12,698 bases of DNA from an uncultured Actinomycetes bacterium (GTDB lineage: Bacteria; Actinomycetota; Thermoleophilia; Solirubrobacterales; Solirubrobacteraceae), in assembly GCA_937888775.1 (NCBI GenBank), contig CALAQT010000143.1, positions 1 to 12,698 on the forward strand, read 5' to 3'. A program made the translations under genes and the position numbers. The notes under the pieces were generated by a model that saw only the letters and a list, made by a program, of their open reading frames with translations, did not search any database and was not told the DNA's origin. This document shows positions 1 through 7,052 of the stretch, piece by piece (position 1 is the stretch's first letter; the number at the start of each line of letters is the position of its first letter).

Positions 1-4
1 AATC

Positions 5-32
5 TGCACCGGCCCGTCGGCTGGCCGGTGCA
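5..32. repeat. Perfect 10-bp inverted repeat, terminator-like hairpin
   Basis: Arms TGCACCGGCC (5-14) and GGCCGGTGCA (23-32) are exact reverse complements around an 8-base loop (15-22). The stem is very GC-rich and no T run follows on either strand. It could be a factor-independent terminator without a U tract, for the minus-strand radical SAM operon ending at 360 or for a gene beyond the left edge. Seen directly; the role is inferred. Confidence 0.5.
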
Positions 33-89
33 CCAGCTCAAGCGTGACGACGTCCGGCCCGGACCGCTCTCGTGGCCGCTCCTGGCGAG

Positions 90-121
90 GACCAGTTATG
101 TGCTGCAGGACATAACTGGTC
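90..121. repeat. 32-bp near-perfect palindrome
   Basis: Arms GACCAGTTATGT (90-101) and ACATAACTGGTC (110-121) are exact reverse complements. The 8 bases between them hold the palindrome CTGCAG (103-108) on the same dyad axis, so 15 of 16 base pairs match and only G102/G109 fails. The arms are AT-richer than the surroundings. No gene is evident around it. It could be an operator, a member of a dispersed palindromic repeat family, or a terminator; there is no second copy in this window. Confidence 0.75.
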
Positions 122-359
122 ATCATCGACTCCGGGCACGTCCCGCATACCACCGAACCCGCGCTGTCGCCGCCGCGCTCGTGCCCTTCGCGGACCGGGC
201 GTTCGCCAACGCGCGCGCCGAGACCGCGGCGTGAGCGACGCGCACGCAATAGCAAGCCGGAGCGTCGCGCGACTCACCCTGCCTCCAGACGAGCGTAGCG
301 GCGTTCGTCGGAGGGTCACGGACCAGCGATCGTCTGTTCGCCGGCGCCCGGCCGGTCTT

Positions 360-1580
360 CTACGCGGGCTTCTTGGGGACCATCTGCACGAAGTCGCCGA
401 AACGCTCCGGCTCCTCCAGGCGACAGGACCACACGAGCTGTCCATTCAATACGGTGATGTCCGGGCAGCCGTCGCACATGTTCTGGTGGCCGTTTGCGTA
501 GATGTCGGCTGGCTGGATGATCATCACCGACTGGAAGTGGAGCTTTTCGAATATGCGAGATGGCTTGCGCAGAGCCGCCGACAGGTAGCTCTTTGCGGTG
601 CTCCGCAGGCGGGGGTCCAGCGGCGCAAGCGCCAGCATCGCGCGGCCGTGGCCCAGCGTCTGGGGCCGCGTGTAGGCCAAGTAGCGACCTGTTGTCAGGT
701 GATGGAAGGTCTGGGCGAGCTCCATCATGCGTGGGCCGACGTAGCCGTAGATTCGCTCCTTGCTGCCGACGCGACCCGTGAGCAGCCATTTGAGCGTGTC
801 AGGGCGCTCGGTGCCGTTTAGGTACGCTGCGGGAGCGAAGTCCGGGAAGCGCTTGCGGATCTCCGCGACGATGTCGGTCGATTGGATCTCGTGTGGCGTC
901 TGGTCCGGGGTGGCGTACGGCACGCTGCCGAAGTCGACCGGTTCGCCCCGCACGTAGTAGTCGTACTGGCCCCCGACGACGCCGGCGCGGAAGGCGATGA
1001 ACACGATCGTGTTGACGATGTCGATGTTGCGTTGCGCCCATTCGACGAGATCGGGGACCTGCGAGAGCGTGTCCTCGTAGACGGTCGCATTGAACGAGCA
1101 GCCCAGGCCCCCGGCGGCGGCCACCATCTCGGCGAACTGTTGGCGTAGCTCGCAGAGCTCGATCTCGTTCTTATTCTTCCAGTGCGGGCGTCCCTGCTTG
1201 GAGTCGACGTGGAATGTGAAGCCGGCCAGGCCAGCCCGTTTGAGTTCCCCCAGCAGCTTCTCGGTGAGGGCGAGGCCGTTGGTGTTGATGATCGGCTTCA
1301 GGCCACGCTGGGCCACCGACTCGACGATCTGGACGATCGCGGGGTGCAGGAGCGGCTCTCCGCCCGCGATCGACACTCCGTCCACGGTGCGCAGGCGCGT
1401 GAACACGTCGAGGTCGTTGCGTACCTCCTCGAGCGTCTTGTGGCCCTTGGGGTCATTCTCCCGGTAGCACCCGAGGCAGGCCAGGTTGCATTTTGTGGTC
1501 GGCTCCAGCCATGCGATCGCGTTGTCCGGCAGCGACCACGGAAGCCGGTACAGCTCGCGGTGATCAATCAGTGAGGTCAT
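360..1580 (-). CDS. Radical SAM protein with C-terminal three-cysteine motif
   Basis: A 406-residue radical SAM protein. The cluster motif CX3CX2C is intact (C31, C35, C38 in KCNLACLGC), followed by a GGEP motif (73-76) that binds the SAM amino group in this superfamily, and an INTNG strand motif near 98-102. The C-terminus has C369-x2-C372-x13-C386 (MCDGCPD...VWSC), which could hold an auxiliary iron-sulfur cluster or zinc. The middle region (about 210-330) resembles no domain I recognise, and I cannot name substrate or product. The ATG at 1580 overlaps the stop of the upstream gene by 4 bases (ATGA), so the two are probably translationally coupled and may act on the same molecule. A longer in-frame extension upstream lies inside the neighbouring gene and is rejected. 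No transmembrane segment is evident, so it is probably cytoplasmic. Radical SAM membership is sure; the subfamily is not. Confidence 0.9.
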   Translation of the reverse strand: MTSLIDHRELYRLPWSLPDNAIAWLEPTTKCNLACLGCYRENDPKGHKTLEEVRNDLDVFTRLRTVDGVSIAGGEPLLHPAIVQIVESVAQRGLKPIINTNGLALTEKLLGELKRAGLAGFTFHVDSKQGRPHWKNKNEIELCELRQQFAEMVAAAGGLGCSFNATVYEDTLSQVPDLVEWAQRNIDIVNTIVFIAFRAGVVGGQYDYYVRGEPVDFGSVPYATPDQTPHEIQSTDIVAEIRKRFPDFAPAAYLNGTERPDTLKWLLTGRVGSKERIYGYVGPRMMELAQTFHHLTTGRYLAYTRPQTLGHGRAMLALAPLDPRLRSTAKSYLSAALRKPSRIFEKLHFQSVMIIQPADIYANGHQNMCDGCPDITVLNGQLVWSCRLEEPERFGDFVQMVPKKPA

Positions 1581-3169
1581 GACAGTGTGGCGAGGTGGGT
1601 GACATGGTCGATAGTTCGCTCCTGGGTTCGTTGCATGGCGATCTGACGGCGGCCGTAGAGACGCAGCGCTGCGACCCACAGCGCCGCCTGCAGGTGATCG
1701 CGCACCTCGCTCGTGAGCGAGGGCGCGATCCGCGCAAGCGGCTGGGAAGGTGTCGCGTTCGGGGGGTCCGAGTCGTGCAGCACCGTCGCCGCCCACAGCT
1801 TGCGGCCGAGGGCGCTGGCCGCGGCCGCCGCGCCGTGGGTCGCGATTCCAAGCAGTGCGGGCAGCTCTCGTACGATCCCACGGATGGCCGAACTGGCGAT
1901 CGCGTTTCGGGAGTAGAACTGCCTGAGAGCGTCGAGCGTGGTGAGCTGCAACTCCAGCGGGGTCATTCCGTGCGGACGCAGCACCGCGTGGTGACCGTCA
2001 AACAGCGCCCAGTCCGTCTCGATCAGGCGATTCTCTGATGCGAGGCGATCGAACAGTCGAGTTCCCGGCGCGGGCGTGATCATCATCAATTGCATCGTGT
2101 CGATGTCGAGCCGGCGCGCGAACTCGACCGTGGCCTGCGCGCTCGAGGCGTCGTCTCCGTCCAGCCCGGCGATGAACATCCCGTGTACGCCGATCCCGTG
2201 ATCATGGAAGGCACGAACGGCCTGTACCGAATCCTCGACGGTCGAGCGCTTGCCGATCAGCGCGAGATTCTCGTCGGAGACGCTCTCGAACCCGATCATC
2301 GCGGTCTGGCAGCCGGCCTGTAGCAGCAACTCGAGGAATTGATGATCGATCCCGCCGCGTGAGCGTGAGCGCAGAACGGTGTCGGCCCGCATCTGAGCGG
2401 AGAATTGAGGCGTCACCCCAGCGTCGATCATGGCCAGCAGTAGCTCCCGGGTGCGGCGCTTGTTGACCACGAAGTTGTCGTCATAGAAGAAGACCTCGGT
2501 GGCGGACAGGCCGGCCAGCTCTTCCAGGATCTGATCCGTGCGCCGGTAGCGCACGACGCGCGAGAACTGAGCGGTGACCGAGCAGAAGTCGCAGTCGAAC
2601 GGAGAGCCCCATTGGGTCATGATCGGCTTCACGCGCATCCGCTCGTGACCCCTGATCAGAGAGAGATCGGGGATCGGGAGGCGTTCGAACTCGCTCTGGG
2701 TGCAGCGCTCGCGAGCCGGGTTGTGATGGACCGCGCCGTCCTGATCGCGCCACGAAAGGCCCGCGATCAGGCCAAAGGGCAGGCCGCACTCCAGGGCGTC
2801 GACGAGTTCGACGATCGTCTGCTGTCCTTCGCCCCGCGCCACGAAACGAGCATGCTCGAGTGCTTCTTCGGCGCAGAAGGTCACGTGCGGGCCGCCGAGC
2901 ACGACCTCGACCCCGGCTGCGCTGAGCTGATCCGCCAACGCGTATCCGGCCGGTTGGGTGGCAGTGGTGGCCGAGATGCCGACGAGGTCGGCGGTCAGGC
3001 ACTCATCGAGGTCGATGGGGGCGAGCATGTCGCAGAAAACCGCGGCGTCGTGGCCGAGGTCGGCGAGCACGGTGGCCATCAGCGGCAGGCCGAGGCGTGG
3101 TAGCAGGACGTGCTCGAAGACCGTGTGACCGGGGGGCCGAGGCTCGGCGAAGCGGACGCGCATGGTCAT
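1577..3169 (-). CDS. B12-binding-type radical SAM protein with Ser in place of the first cluster Cys
   Basis: A 530-residue protein. Residues 1 to about 135 look like a cobalamin-binding Rossmann domain (LGLPLMATVLADLGHDAAVF, ADLVGISATTAT, VVLGGPH), without the DxHxxG motif; many class B radical SAM enzymes also lack it. The radical SAM barrel spans about 180-400 (FFYDDNF, IGFESVSDENL, GMFIAGLDGD, ITPAPGT), followed by an unassigned C-terminal region of about 110 residues. Family members carry GCPxxCxxC at the cluster; here it reads GSPFDCDFC, so the first ligand is Ser189 (codon TCT, 2603-2605) while C193 and C196 are kept. One base would restore Cys. Class B relatives include tetrapyrrole enzymes such as BchE, BchQ and BchR, and methyltransferases of other molecules. 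It is the first gene of the minus-strand operon and is divergent from hemE. The start could be the ATG at 3169 or 3163; no Shine-Dalgarno sequence is visible, which fits a near-leaderless message. Confidence 0.88.
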   Translation of the reverse strand: MTMRVRFAEPRPPGHTVFEHVLLPRLGLPLMATVLADLGHDAAVFCDMLAPIDLDECLTADLVGISATTATQPAGYALADQLSAAGVEVVLGGPHVTFCAEEALEHARFVARGEGQQTIVELVDALECGLPFGLIAGLSWRDQDGAVHHNPARERCTQSEFERLPIPDLSLIRGHERMRVKPIMTQWGSPFDCDFCSVTAQFSRVVRYRRTDQILEELAGLSATEVFFYDDNFVVNKRRTRELLLAMIDAGVTPQFSAQMRADTVLRSRSRGGIDHQFLELLLQAGCQTAMIGFESVSDENLALIGKRSTVEDSVQAVRAFHDHGIGVHGMFIAGLDGDDASSAQATVEFARRLDIDTMQLMMITPAPGTRLFDRLASENRLIETDWALFDGHHAVLRPHGMTPLELQLTTLDALRQFYSRNAIASSAIRGIVRELPALLGIATHGAAAAASALGRKLWAATVLHDSDPPNATPSQPLARIAPSLTSEVRDHLQAALWVAALRLYGRRQIAMQRTQERTIDHVTHLATLS

Positions 3170-3178
3170 CGGCGCGGC

Positions 3179-3184
3179 ACTGTA
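3179..3184 (-). promoter_or_regulatory. Possible -10 box of the minus-strand radical SAM operon
   Basis: On the minus strand this reads TACAGT, matching TAnnnT, and ends 9 bases before the ATG at 3169. Transcription would start only a few bases before the start codon, which fits the absent Shine-Dalgarno sequence. No recognisable -35 element lies 16-18 bases upstream; that space is filled by the TTAGG/CCCTA dyads. Weak on its own. Confidence 0.3.
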
Positions 3185-3191
3185 CCAGGAG

Positions 3192-3221
3192 TTAGGGCGC
3201 CCTACTTAGGTGGCCCTAAGT
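3192..3221. promoter_or_regulatory. Tandem palindromic operator-like sites in a divergent promoter region
   Basis: Two copies of a 14-base dyad lie end to end. Copy one is 3192-3205 and contains the perfect palindrome TAGGGCGCCCTA (3193-3204). Copy two is 3206-3219, inside ACTTAGG-TGGC-CCTAAGT (3204-3221, perfect 7-base arms). The copies match at 11 of 14 positions, consensus TTAGGnnGCCCTAn. They sit where the -35 of the minus-strand operon should be and about 110 bases upstream of the hemE promoter, so regulation of the radical SAM operon is the likelier job. A third dyad, GTTGTC-6-GACAAC (3220-3237), follows directly. The binding protein is unknown. Confidence 0.6.
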
Positions 3222-3330
3222 TGTCTCGGCCGACAACCCGACGATTCTTCATCTGTTCGCCGCATCGTCGCGGCGGCGCACGGATGAGCGCCCGTGGGAA
3301 CTACGTACTACTCCTTGGGAGAACGACCGG

Positions 3331-3358
3331 TTGGCGGAGGGCGAGGCTGGTCTAGCGT
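3331..3358 (+). promoter_or_regulatory. Probable leaderless promoter of the hemE operon
   Basis: TTGGCG (3331-3336), a 16-base spacer and TAGCGT (3353-3358) resemble a sigma70-type promoter, with a TAnnnT -10 as is common in actinobacteria. The -10 ends 7 bases before the ATG at 3366, so the transcript would begin at or next to the start codon. This fits the lack of a properly spaced Shine-Dalgarno sequence: GGGAG at 3359-3363 is only 2 bases from the ATG. Confidence 0.5.
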
Positions 3359-3365
3359 GGGAGCG

Positions 3366-4448
3366 ATGCAAACAACCCACAGCCCACGGGGAGCGATCGT
3401 GGCTCCTCCCGCTCCCGGCGATGCGCTGCTGCTGGCGGCCTGCCGCGGTGAGCGCACGGACCGCGTGCCGGTCTGGTTCATGCGCCAGGCCGGTCGTTCG
3501 CTGCCGGAATACCGAGCGGTGCGTTCACGCGCGAGCCTGGTGGAGATCACCCACAACGCGGAGCTTGCGGCGGAGGTGACGCTGCAGCCCGTTCGCCGGC
3601 ACGGAGTGGACGCGGCGATCCTGTTCTCCGACATCGTGAGCCCGCTGGAGGCGATCGGCGTCGAGCTCGAGATCCGTCCCGGCGTCGGGCCGGTGATCGC
3701 CGCGCCCGTGCGGACGGCCGGAGACCTTCGGGTGCTGCGCGACTTCGAGCCCGACGAGGATGCCCCATGGCTGGGTGAGGCGGTGCGCCTCGCGGTCGCC
3801 GAGCTCGACGTGCCTCTGATCGGCTTCGCGGGCGGCCCGTTTACGCTCGCCAGCTACTTGATCGAAGGGGGGCCGTCGAAGGCTCAGGCGCGCACCAAGG
3901 CGCTGATGTTGTCCGAGCCGGTGACGTGGCGGCTGCTGCTGGAGCGGTTGTGCGACATCGCGCTGGCGTCGCTGCGGGCGCAGGTGCATGCGGGCGCCGG
4001 TGCTGTGCAGGTGTTCGACAGCTGGATCGGGTCCCTCGCTCCTCGGCAGTACGAGCTGCATGTGCTGCCGGTCGTGCAGCGGCTGTTCGAGGGGCTGGCC
4101 GGGCTGGGGGTGCCGCGGATCTACTTCGGTGTCGGCACGGGGCACCTGCTCGAGTTGATCGGGCAGGCGGGTCCCGATGTCGTCGGCGTCGACTGGCGTG
4201 TGCCACTCGATCTCGCGCGCAAGCGGCTGCCCGCCGAGATCACGCTCCAGGGCAACCTCGATCCCGTGGCATGTCTGGCGCCGTGGGAGGTCCTCGAGTC
4301 CGAGGTCCGCGACGTTCTGCGGCTGGCGCCCGAGTGTGGCTACGTGTTCAACCTCGGCCACGGGGTCCTGCCTGAGACGCCGCCAGAAGTGCTGAGCAGA
4401 GTCGTGGAGACGGTGCACGCCCACCGTCGTGAGCTGGTGCCGGCGTGA
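3366..4448 (+). CDS. hemE: Uroporphyrinogen decarboxylase
   Basis: Decarboxylates the four acetate side chains of uroporphyrinogen III to give coproporphyrinogen III, in the cytoplasm. The 360-residue product has the family signatures: VWFMRQAGR (RQAGR at 40-44, substrate-binding Arg), the catalytic Asp in ILFSDI (D89), GFAGGPFTLASYLIEG (Y164), VFDSW near 217, and NLGHG (H332). The length is slightly above the usual 340-350 because of a short unconserved N-terminus. The residue after RQAGR is Ser where Tyr is usual (RSLPEYR), a mild oddity. The ATG at 3366 was chosen because the conserved domain starts about 20 residues later and a -10 box lies 7 bases upstream; in-frame GTGs at 3294 and 3357 are possible but would lie upstream of or within the promoter. 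First gene of the heme operon; its stop overlaps the next start (GTGA). Confidence 0.95.
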   Translation: MQTTHSPRGAIVAPPAPGDALLLAACRGERTDRVPVWFMRQAGRSLPEYRAVRSRASLVEITHNAELAAEVTLQPVRRHGVDAAILFSDIVSPLEAIGVELEIRPGVGPVIAAPVRTAGDLRVLRDFEPDEDAPWLGEAVRLAVAELDVPLIGFAGGPFTLASYLIEGGPSKAQARTKALMLSEPVTWRLLLERLCDIALASLRAQVHAGAGAVQVFDSWIGSLAPRQYELHVLPVVQRLFEGLAGLGVPRIYFGVGTGHLLELIGQAGPDVVGVDWRVPLDLARKRLPAEITLQGNLDPVACLAPWEVLESEVRDVLRLAPECGYVFNLGHGVLPETPPEVLSRVVETVHAHRRELVPA

Positions 4449-5419
4449 GGCCCGAGATGACGGTCGGCCGCGGCCGCCGTAACGGCGGCGAGCGGTTCGG
4501 CGTGCTGGCGATGGCCTACGGGACGCCGGCCGGGCCCGATCAGATCGAGGCGTACTACACCCACATCCGCCGCGGCCGCCCGCCGACCCCCGAGTTGCTC
4601 GACGAGCTGCGCGGGCGCTATCAAGCGATCGGCGGCCGCTCGCCGCTGCTCGAGATCACGCGGGCGCAGCTCGAAGCCCTGAGCGGCGCCCTGGAAACGG
4701 CCGGCCGGCCAGCCGCAGCCGTCACGCTCGGGTGCAAGCACGCCCCGCCGTTCATCGAGGACGGGGTCGGCGAGCTCGTCGCCGAGGGCGTGGGTCGGAT
4801 CGTCGGCATCGTGCTCGCGCCGCACTACTCGCGGATGAGCGTGGGCGAATACTCCGACCGATCGCTCGCGGCCGTCGCCAAGGCACCGCATCCGCCTCCG
4901 CTGACGGTCGTGCGCGACTGGCACCTGCAGCCGGCGTATCTGGCGTTCCTGGCGCGCGAGGTCCGCGCCGCGCTGGCCGGACTCCCCAACCGGGCCCGCG
5001 ATCAGGCACACGTGCTATTCACCGCGCACAGCCTCCCGAAGCGGATCTTTGAGGCAGACGATCCCTACACCACCCAGCTACGGGAGACGGCTGTTGCGGT
5101 TGCGGCGCTTGCTGGGCTCGATCGCTGGGGTGTTGCGTGGCAGAGCGCCGGACGAACACCCGAGCCGTGGATCGGCCCGGACGTGCTCGAGGCACTGGGC
5201 GAGCAAGCCGCCGCCGGCGCCAGCGCGGTAGTCGTGTGCCCTGCCGGTTTCGTCGCCGATCACCTGGAGATCCTCTATGACGTCGACATCGAGGCCCGAG
5301 CTCGCGCTGCCGAGCTCGGGCTCGCCTTCGCTCGGACGGCGTCGCCAAACGACGCCCCAGAGCTCGCGGAAGCGCTCGCCTGCGCGGTGCTCGAGCACCT
5401 CGGTGAGGTGCAGCCGTGA
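4445..5419 (+). CDS. hemH: Ferrochelatase, probably coproporphyrin ferrochelatase
   Basis: Inserts ferrous iron into a porphyrin. With a hemY-type oxidase next door in a probable actinobacterium, the substrate is likely coproporphyrin III and the product coproheme (the CpfC role); this is inferred from pathway knowledge. The 324 residues show the family pattern: LAMAYGTP at 21-28, GGRSPLLE at 63-70, the metal-site His in FTAHSLP (H195), WQSAGRTPEPWIGPDV at 232-247, and the acidic motif DHLEILYDVDIEA with E275. No C-terminal cysteine-rich iron-sulfur extension is present. The GTG at 4445 overlaps the hemE stop by 4 bases; the ATG at 4457 is an in-frame alternative (320 residues) that would leave a short gap. 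Translational coupling with hemE is likely. Confidence 0.94.
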   Translation: MRPEMTVGRGRRNGGERFGVLAMAYGTPAGPDQIEAYYTHIRRGRPPTPELLDELRGRYQAIGGRSPLLEITRAQLEALSGALETAGRPAAAVTLGCKHAPPFIEDGVGELVAEGVGRIVGIVLAPHYSRMSVGEYSDRSLAAVAKAPHPPPLTVVRDWHLQPAYLAFLAREVRAALAGLPNRARDQAHVLFTAHSLPKRIFEADDPYTTQLRETAVAVAALAGLDRWGVAWQSAGRTPEPWIGPDVLEALGEQAAAGASAVVVCPAGFVADHLEILYDVDIEARARAAELGLAFARTASPNDAPELAEALACAVLEHLGEVQP

Positions 5420-6837
5420 GCGCCGGCCGGCACGTCGTCGTCGTCGGCGGAGGGATAAGCGGCCTCGCGGCCGCGCACCGCATCTGCCGGCTCGCAGCCG
5501 CCGATCCGCCACGCGTGACCGTGCTCGAGGCAGAGCAGCGCCTGGGCGGCAAGATCAGGACGGAGGTCTTCGCTGGTCGGCCGTTCGACGCCGGCGCCGA
5601 AGCGCTGCTCACCCGTGTGCCCGAAGCGGTCGCGTTGTGCCGCGAGCTCGGCCTGGAGCATGCGCTCGTCGCGCCCGCCAGCGACCAGGCGTACCTCTGG
5701 ACGCGCGGCGGCCTACGCCCGCTGCCCCGGCAGATGATGGCCGGCGCGCCAGGCGGCGCGAGCAGCGTCGCATCGACCGGGATCCTCTCCCACCTCGGCC
5801 TCGCGCGCGCGGGATTTGACCTGCTGCTGCCGTCGCGACCGCCCGATCACGACGTCTCGATTGGTCAGCTCGTACGCCGGCGCCTGGGCCACGAGGTTCT
5901 GGAACGACTTGTCGACCCGCTGCTCGGGGGCATCCACGCCGGAAGCTGTGACGAGCTCAGCGTTCGCGCGACGGCCCCACAGCTGGTGGCTGCGTTACGC
6001 TCGCACCGCGGACTCGTACGCGGGCTGCGAGCCGCCGCTGCCGGATCATCGGCCACGCCGGGTCCCACATTCCTAAGCCTGAGTGGCGGACTCGGCGAAC
6101 TCGTACGCGTACTGCGCTCGCGCCTCGACGGTGCCGAGGTGCGCACCGGGACCGCGGTGCAAACGCTCGAGGCACTACCCGAAGGCCGTACCCGGCTGCT
6201 GCTGGCCGGCGACGAGCAGCTGGTCGCCGACCACGTCGTGCTGGCGGTCCCGGCGCACGCCGCCGTCGGGATCCTGGAGCAGGCCTGCGCACCGGCCGCG
6301 CACGAGCTGCAGACAATTGACTATGCCTCGGTGGCAACTGTCCTGCTCAGCTACCCGCTGGAAGCGCTCGCCGACCCGTTGCCGGGAACAGGCTTTCTCG
6401 TACCCCGCACCGAACGGCGCACGCTCACCGCGTGCACATGGTCATCGGCGAAATGGGCACACTTGACCGGCGAGACGATGCTGCTCAAGGCATCGGTCGG
6501 CCGCGCGGGCGACCGGCATGCGCTCGACCTGACCGACGAGCAGATCGCGGAGCACGTGCACGCCGAGCTCGTCGAGGCGATGGGTCTGCGCCGGCAACCA
6601 CTCGACGTCAAGGTCGTGCGCTTCGAGCGCGCGCTACCTCAGTACCACGTAGGCCACTTCGAGCGCGTCGCGCGCGTCGAGTCGGCGCTGAGGGAACTCC
6701 CCGGAGTGCACCTAGCCGGCGCCGCGTTCCACGGCGTGGGCGTCGGGGCATGCATCCGCGACGGCGAGGCGGCCGCCGCCCGGATCGCCGCCGAGCTCTC
6801 ACTCACGGGCAGGCCGTGCGTAGGGATCACCACCTGA
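5416..6837 (+). CDS. hemY: HemY-type FAD oxidase: coproporphyrinogen III or protoporphyrinogen IX oxidase
   Basis: An oxygen-dependent flavoprotein that oxidises the porphyrinogen ring by six electrons. In the coproporphyrin pathway its substrate is coproporphyrinogen III (CgoX). The 473 residues begin with a dinucleotide-binding fold, VVVVGGGISGLAAA at 7-20, an acidic residue binding the FAD ribose in VLEAE (E38), and RLGGKIRTE at 42-50. The C-terminal FAD motif is LAGAAFHGVGVGACIRDG in the last 50 residues. The length is normal for the family. The GTG at 5416 overlaps the hemH stop by 4 bases, continuing the coupled operon. The last 11 bases overlap a possible convergent small frame on the other strand. 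A HemG flavodoxin-type enzyme is excluded by length and motifs. Which porphyrinogen is used cannot be read from sequence alone. Confidence 0.93.
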   Translation: MSAGRHVVVVGGGISGLAAAHRICRLAAADPPRVTVLEAEQRLGGKIRTEVFAGRPFDAGAEALLTRVPEAVALCRELGLEHALVAPASDQAYLWTRGGLRPLPRQMMAGAPGGASSVASTGILSHLGLARAGFDLLLPSRPPDHDVSIGQLVRRRLGHEVLERLVDPLLGGIHAGSCDELSVRATAPQLVAALRSHRGLVRGLRAAAAGSSATPGPTFLSLSGGLGELVRVLRSRLDGAEVRTGTAVQTLEALPEGRTRLLLAGDEQLVADHVVLAVPAHAAVGILEQACAPAAHELQTIDYASVATVLLSYPLEALADPLPGTGFLVPRTERRTLTACTWSSAKWAHLTGETMLLKASVGRAGDRHALDLTDEQIAEHVHAELVEAMGLRRQPLDVKVVRFERALPQYHVGHFERVARVESALRELPGVHLAGAAFHGVGVGACIRDGEAAAARIAAELSLTGRPCVGITT

Positions 6838-6985
6838 AGCAGAGAGGGTCGGTCAGTGACCCGATCGGGGAGTTGAGCACCTCGACGGTCGTGTTGTCGC
6901 CGGCCGCGAGGACCGAGATACCGACAGCTGCCCGAATCACGTACAAGGCGGCCACCACCACCGCTGCCCGCAAGACCGGTCGCAC
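6827..6985 (-). CDS. Possible small membrane protein (52 residues)
   Basis: A GTG-initiated frame on the minus strand, 67 bases downstream of the radical SAM/SPASM gene and on the same strand. The product has one strongly hydrophobic stretch, roughly residues 7-28 (AAVVVAALYVI, then AVGISVLAAG), followed by a short polar tail ending CFRW. Most third codon positions are G or C (44 of 52 by my count), as in the real genes here. A GGACAGG sequence lies just before the GTG. It ends inside the last codons of the convergent hemY gene. I recognise no family. It could be a chance frame, or the remnant of a longer gene. It is the best explanation I see for the 6838-7052 gap. Confidence 0.4.
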   Translation of the reverse strand: MRPVLRAAVVVAALYVIRAAVGISVLAAGDNTTVEVLNSPIGSLTDPLCFRW

Positions 6986-7052
6986 GCCTGTCCGGTCACT
7001 GCGGCTGCGGACCAGCGGGCCTGAGCTCGCCAGCTCCCGCCCCGGGTGCTGC

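Larger units (their letters stand above)
1..359. other. Stretch without a supported gene
   Basis: Apart from the two inverted repeats at 5-32 and 90-121 I see no gene. Open frames run through here on both strands, but they are arginine-rich, match no family I know, and cross either the palindrome or the radical SAM gene. A short plus-strand frame ending at 234 could be the tail of a gene entering from the left, but nothing in its composition supports that strongly. Confidence 0.5.

Noticed and set aside
28..234. 68-residue plus-strand frame as the tail of a left-hand gene
   Set aside because: It spans the 32-bp palindrome, and nothing in the translated tail resembles a known family.
72..821. 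249-residue plus-strand frame
   Set aside because: It lies mostly antisense to the radical SAM gene, crosses the palindrome, and has arginine-rich composition without family motifs.
1581..1796. N-terminal extension of the second radical SAM gene
   Set aside because: It lies inside the coding region of the upstream gene in another frame; the ATGA overlap at 1580 fits the conserved domain.
3192..3221. DtxR/IdeR iron box
   Set aside because: The TTAGG and CCTAA half sites are present but separated by 4 bases instead of the 9 in the 19-bp iron box; aligned to that consensus only about half the positions match.
3294..3365. GTG start for hemE at 3294
   Set aside because: It would place the probable promoter inside the gene and add 24 residues not seen in the family.
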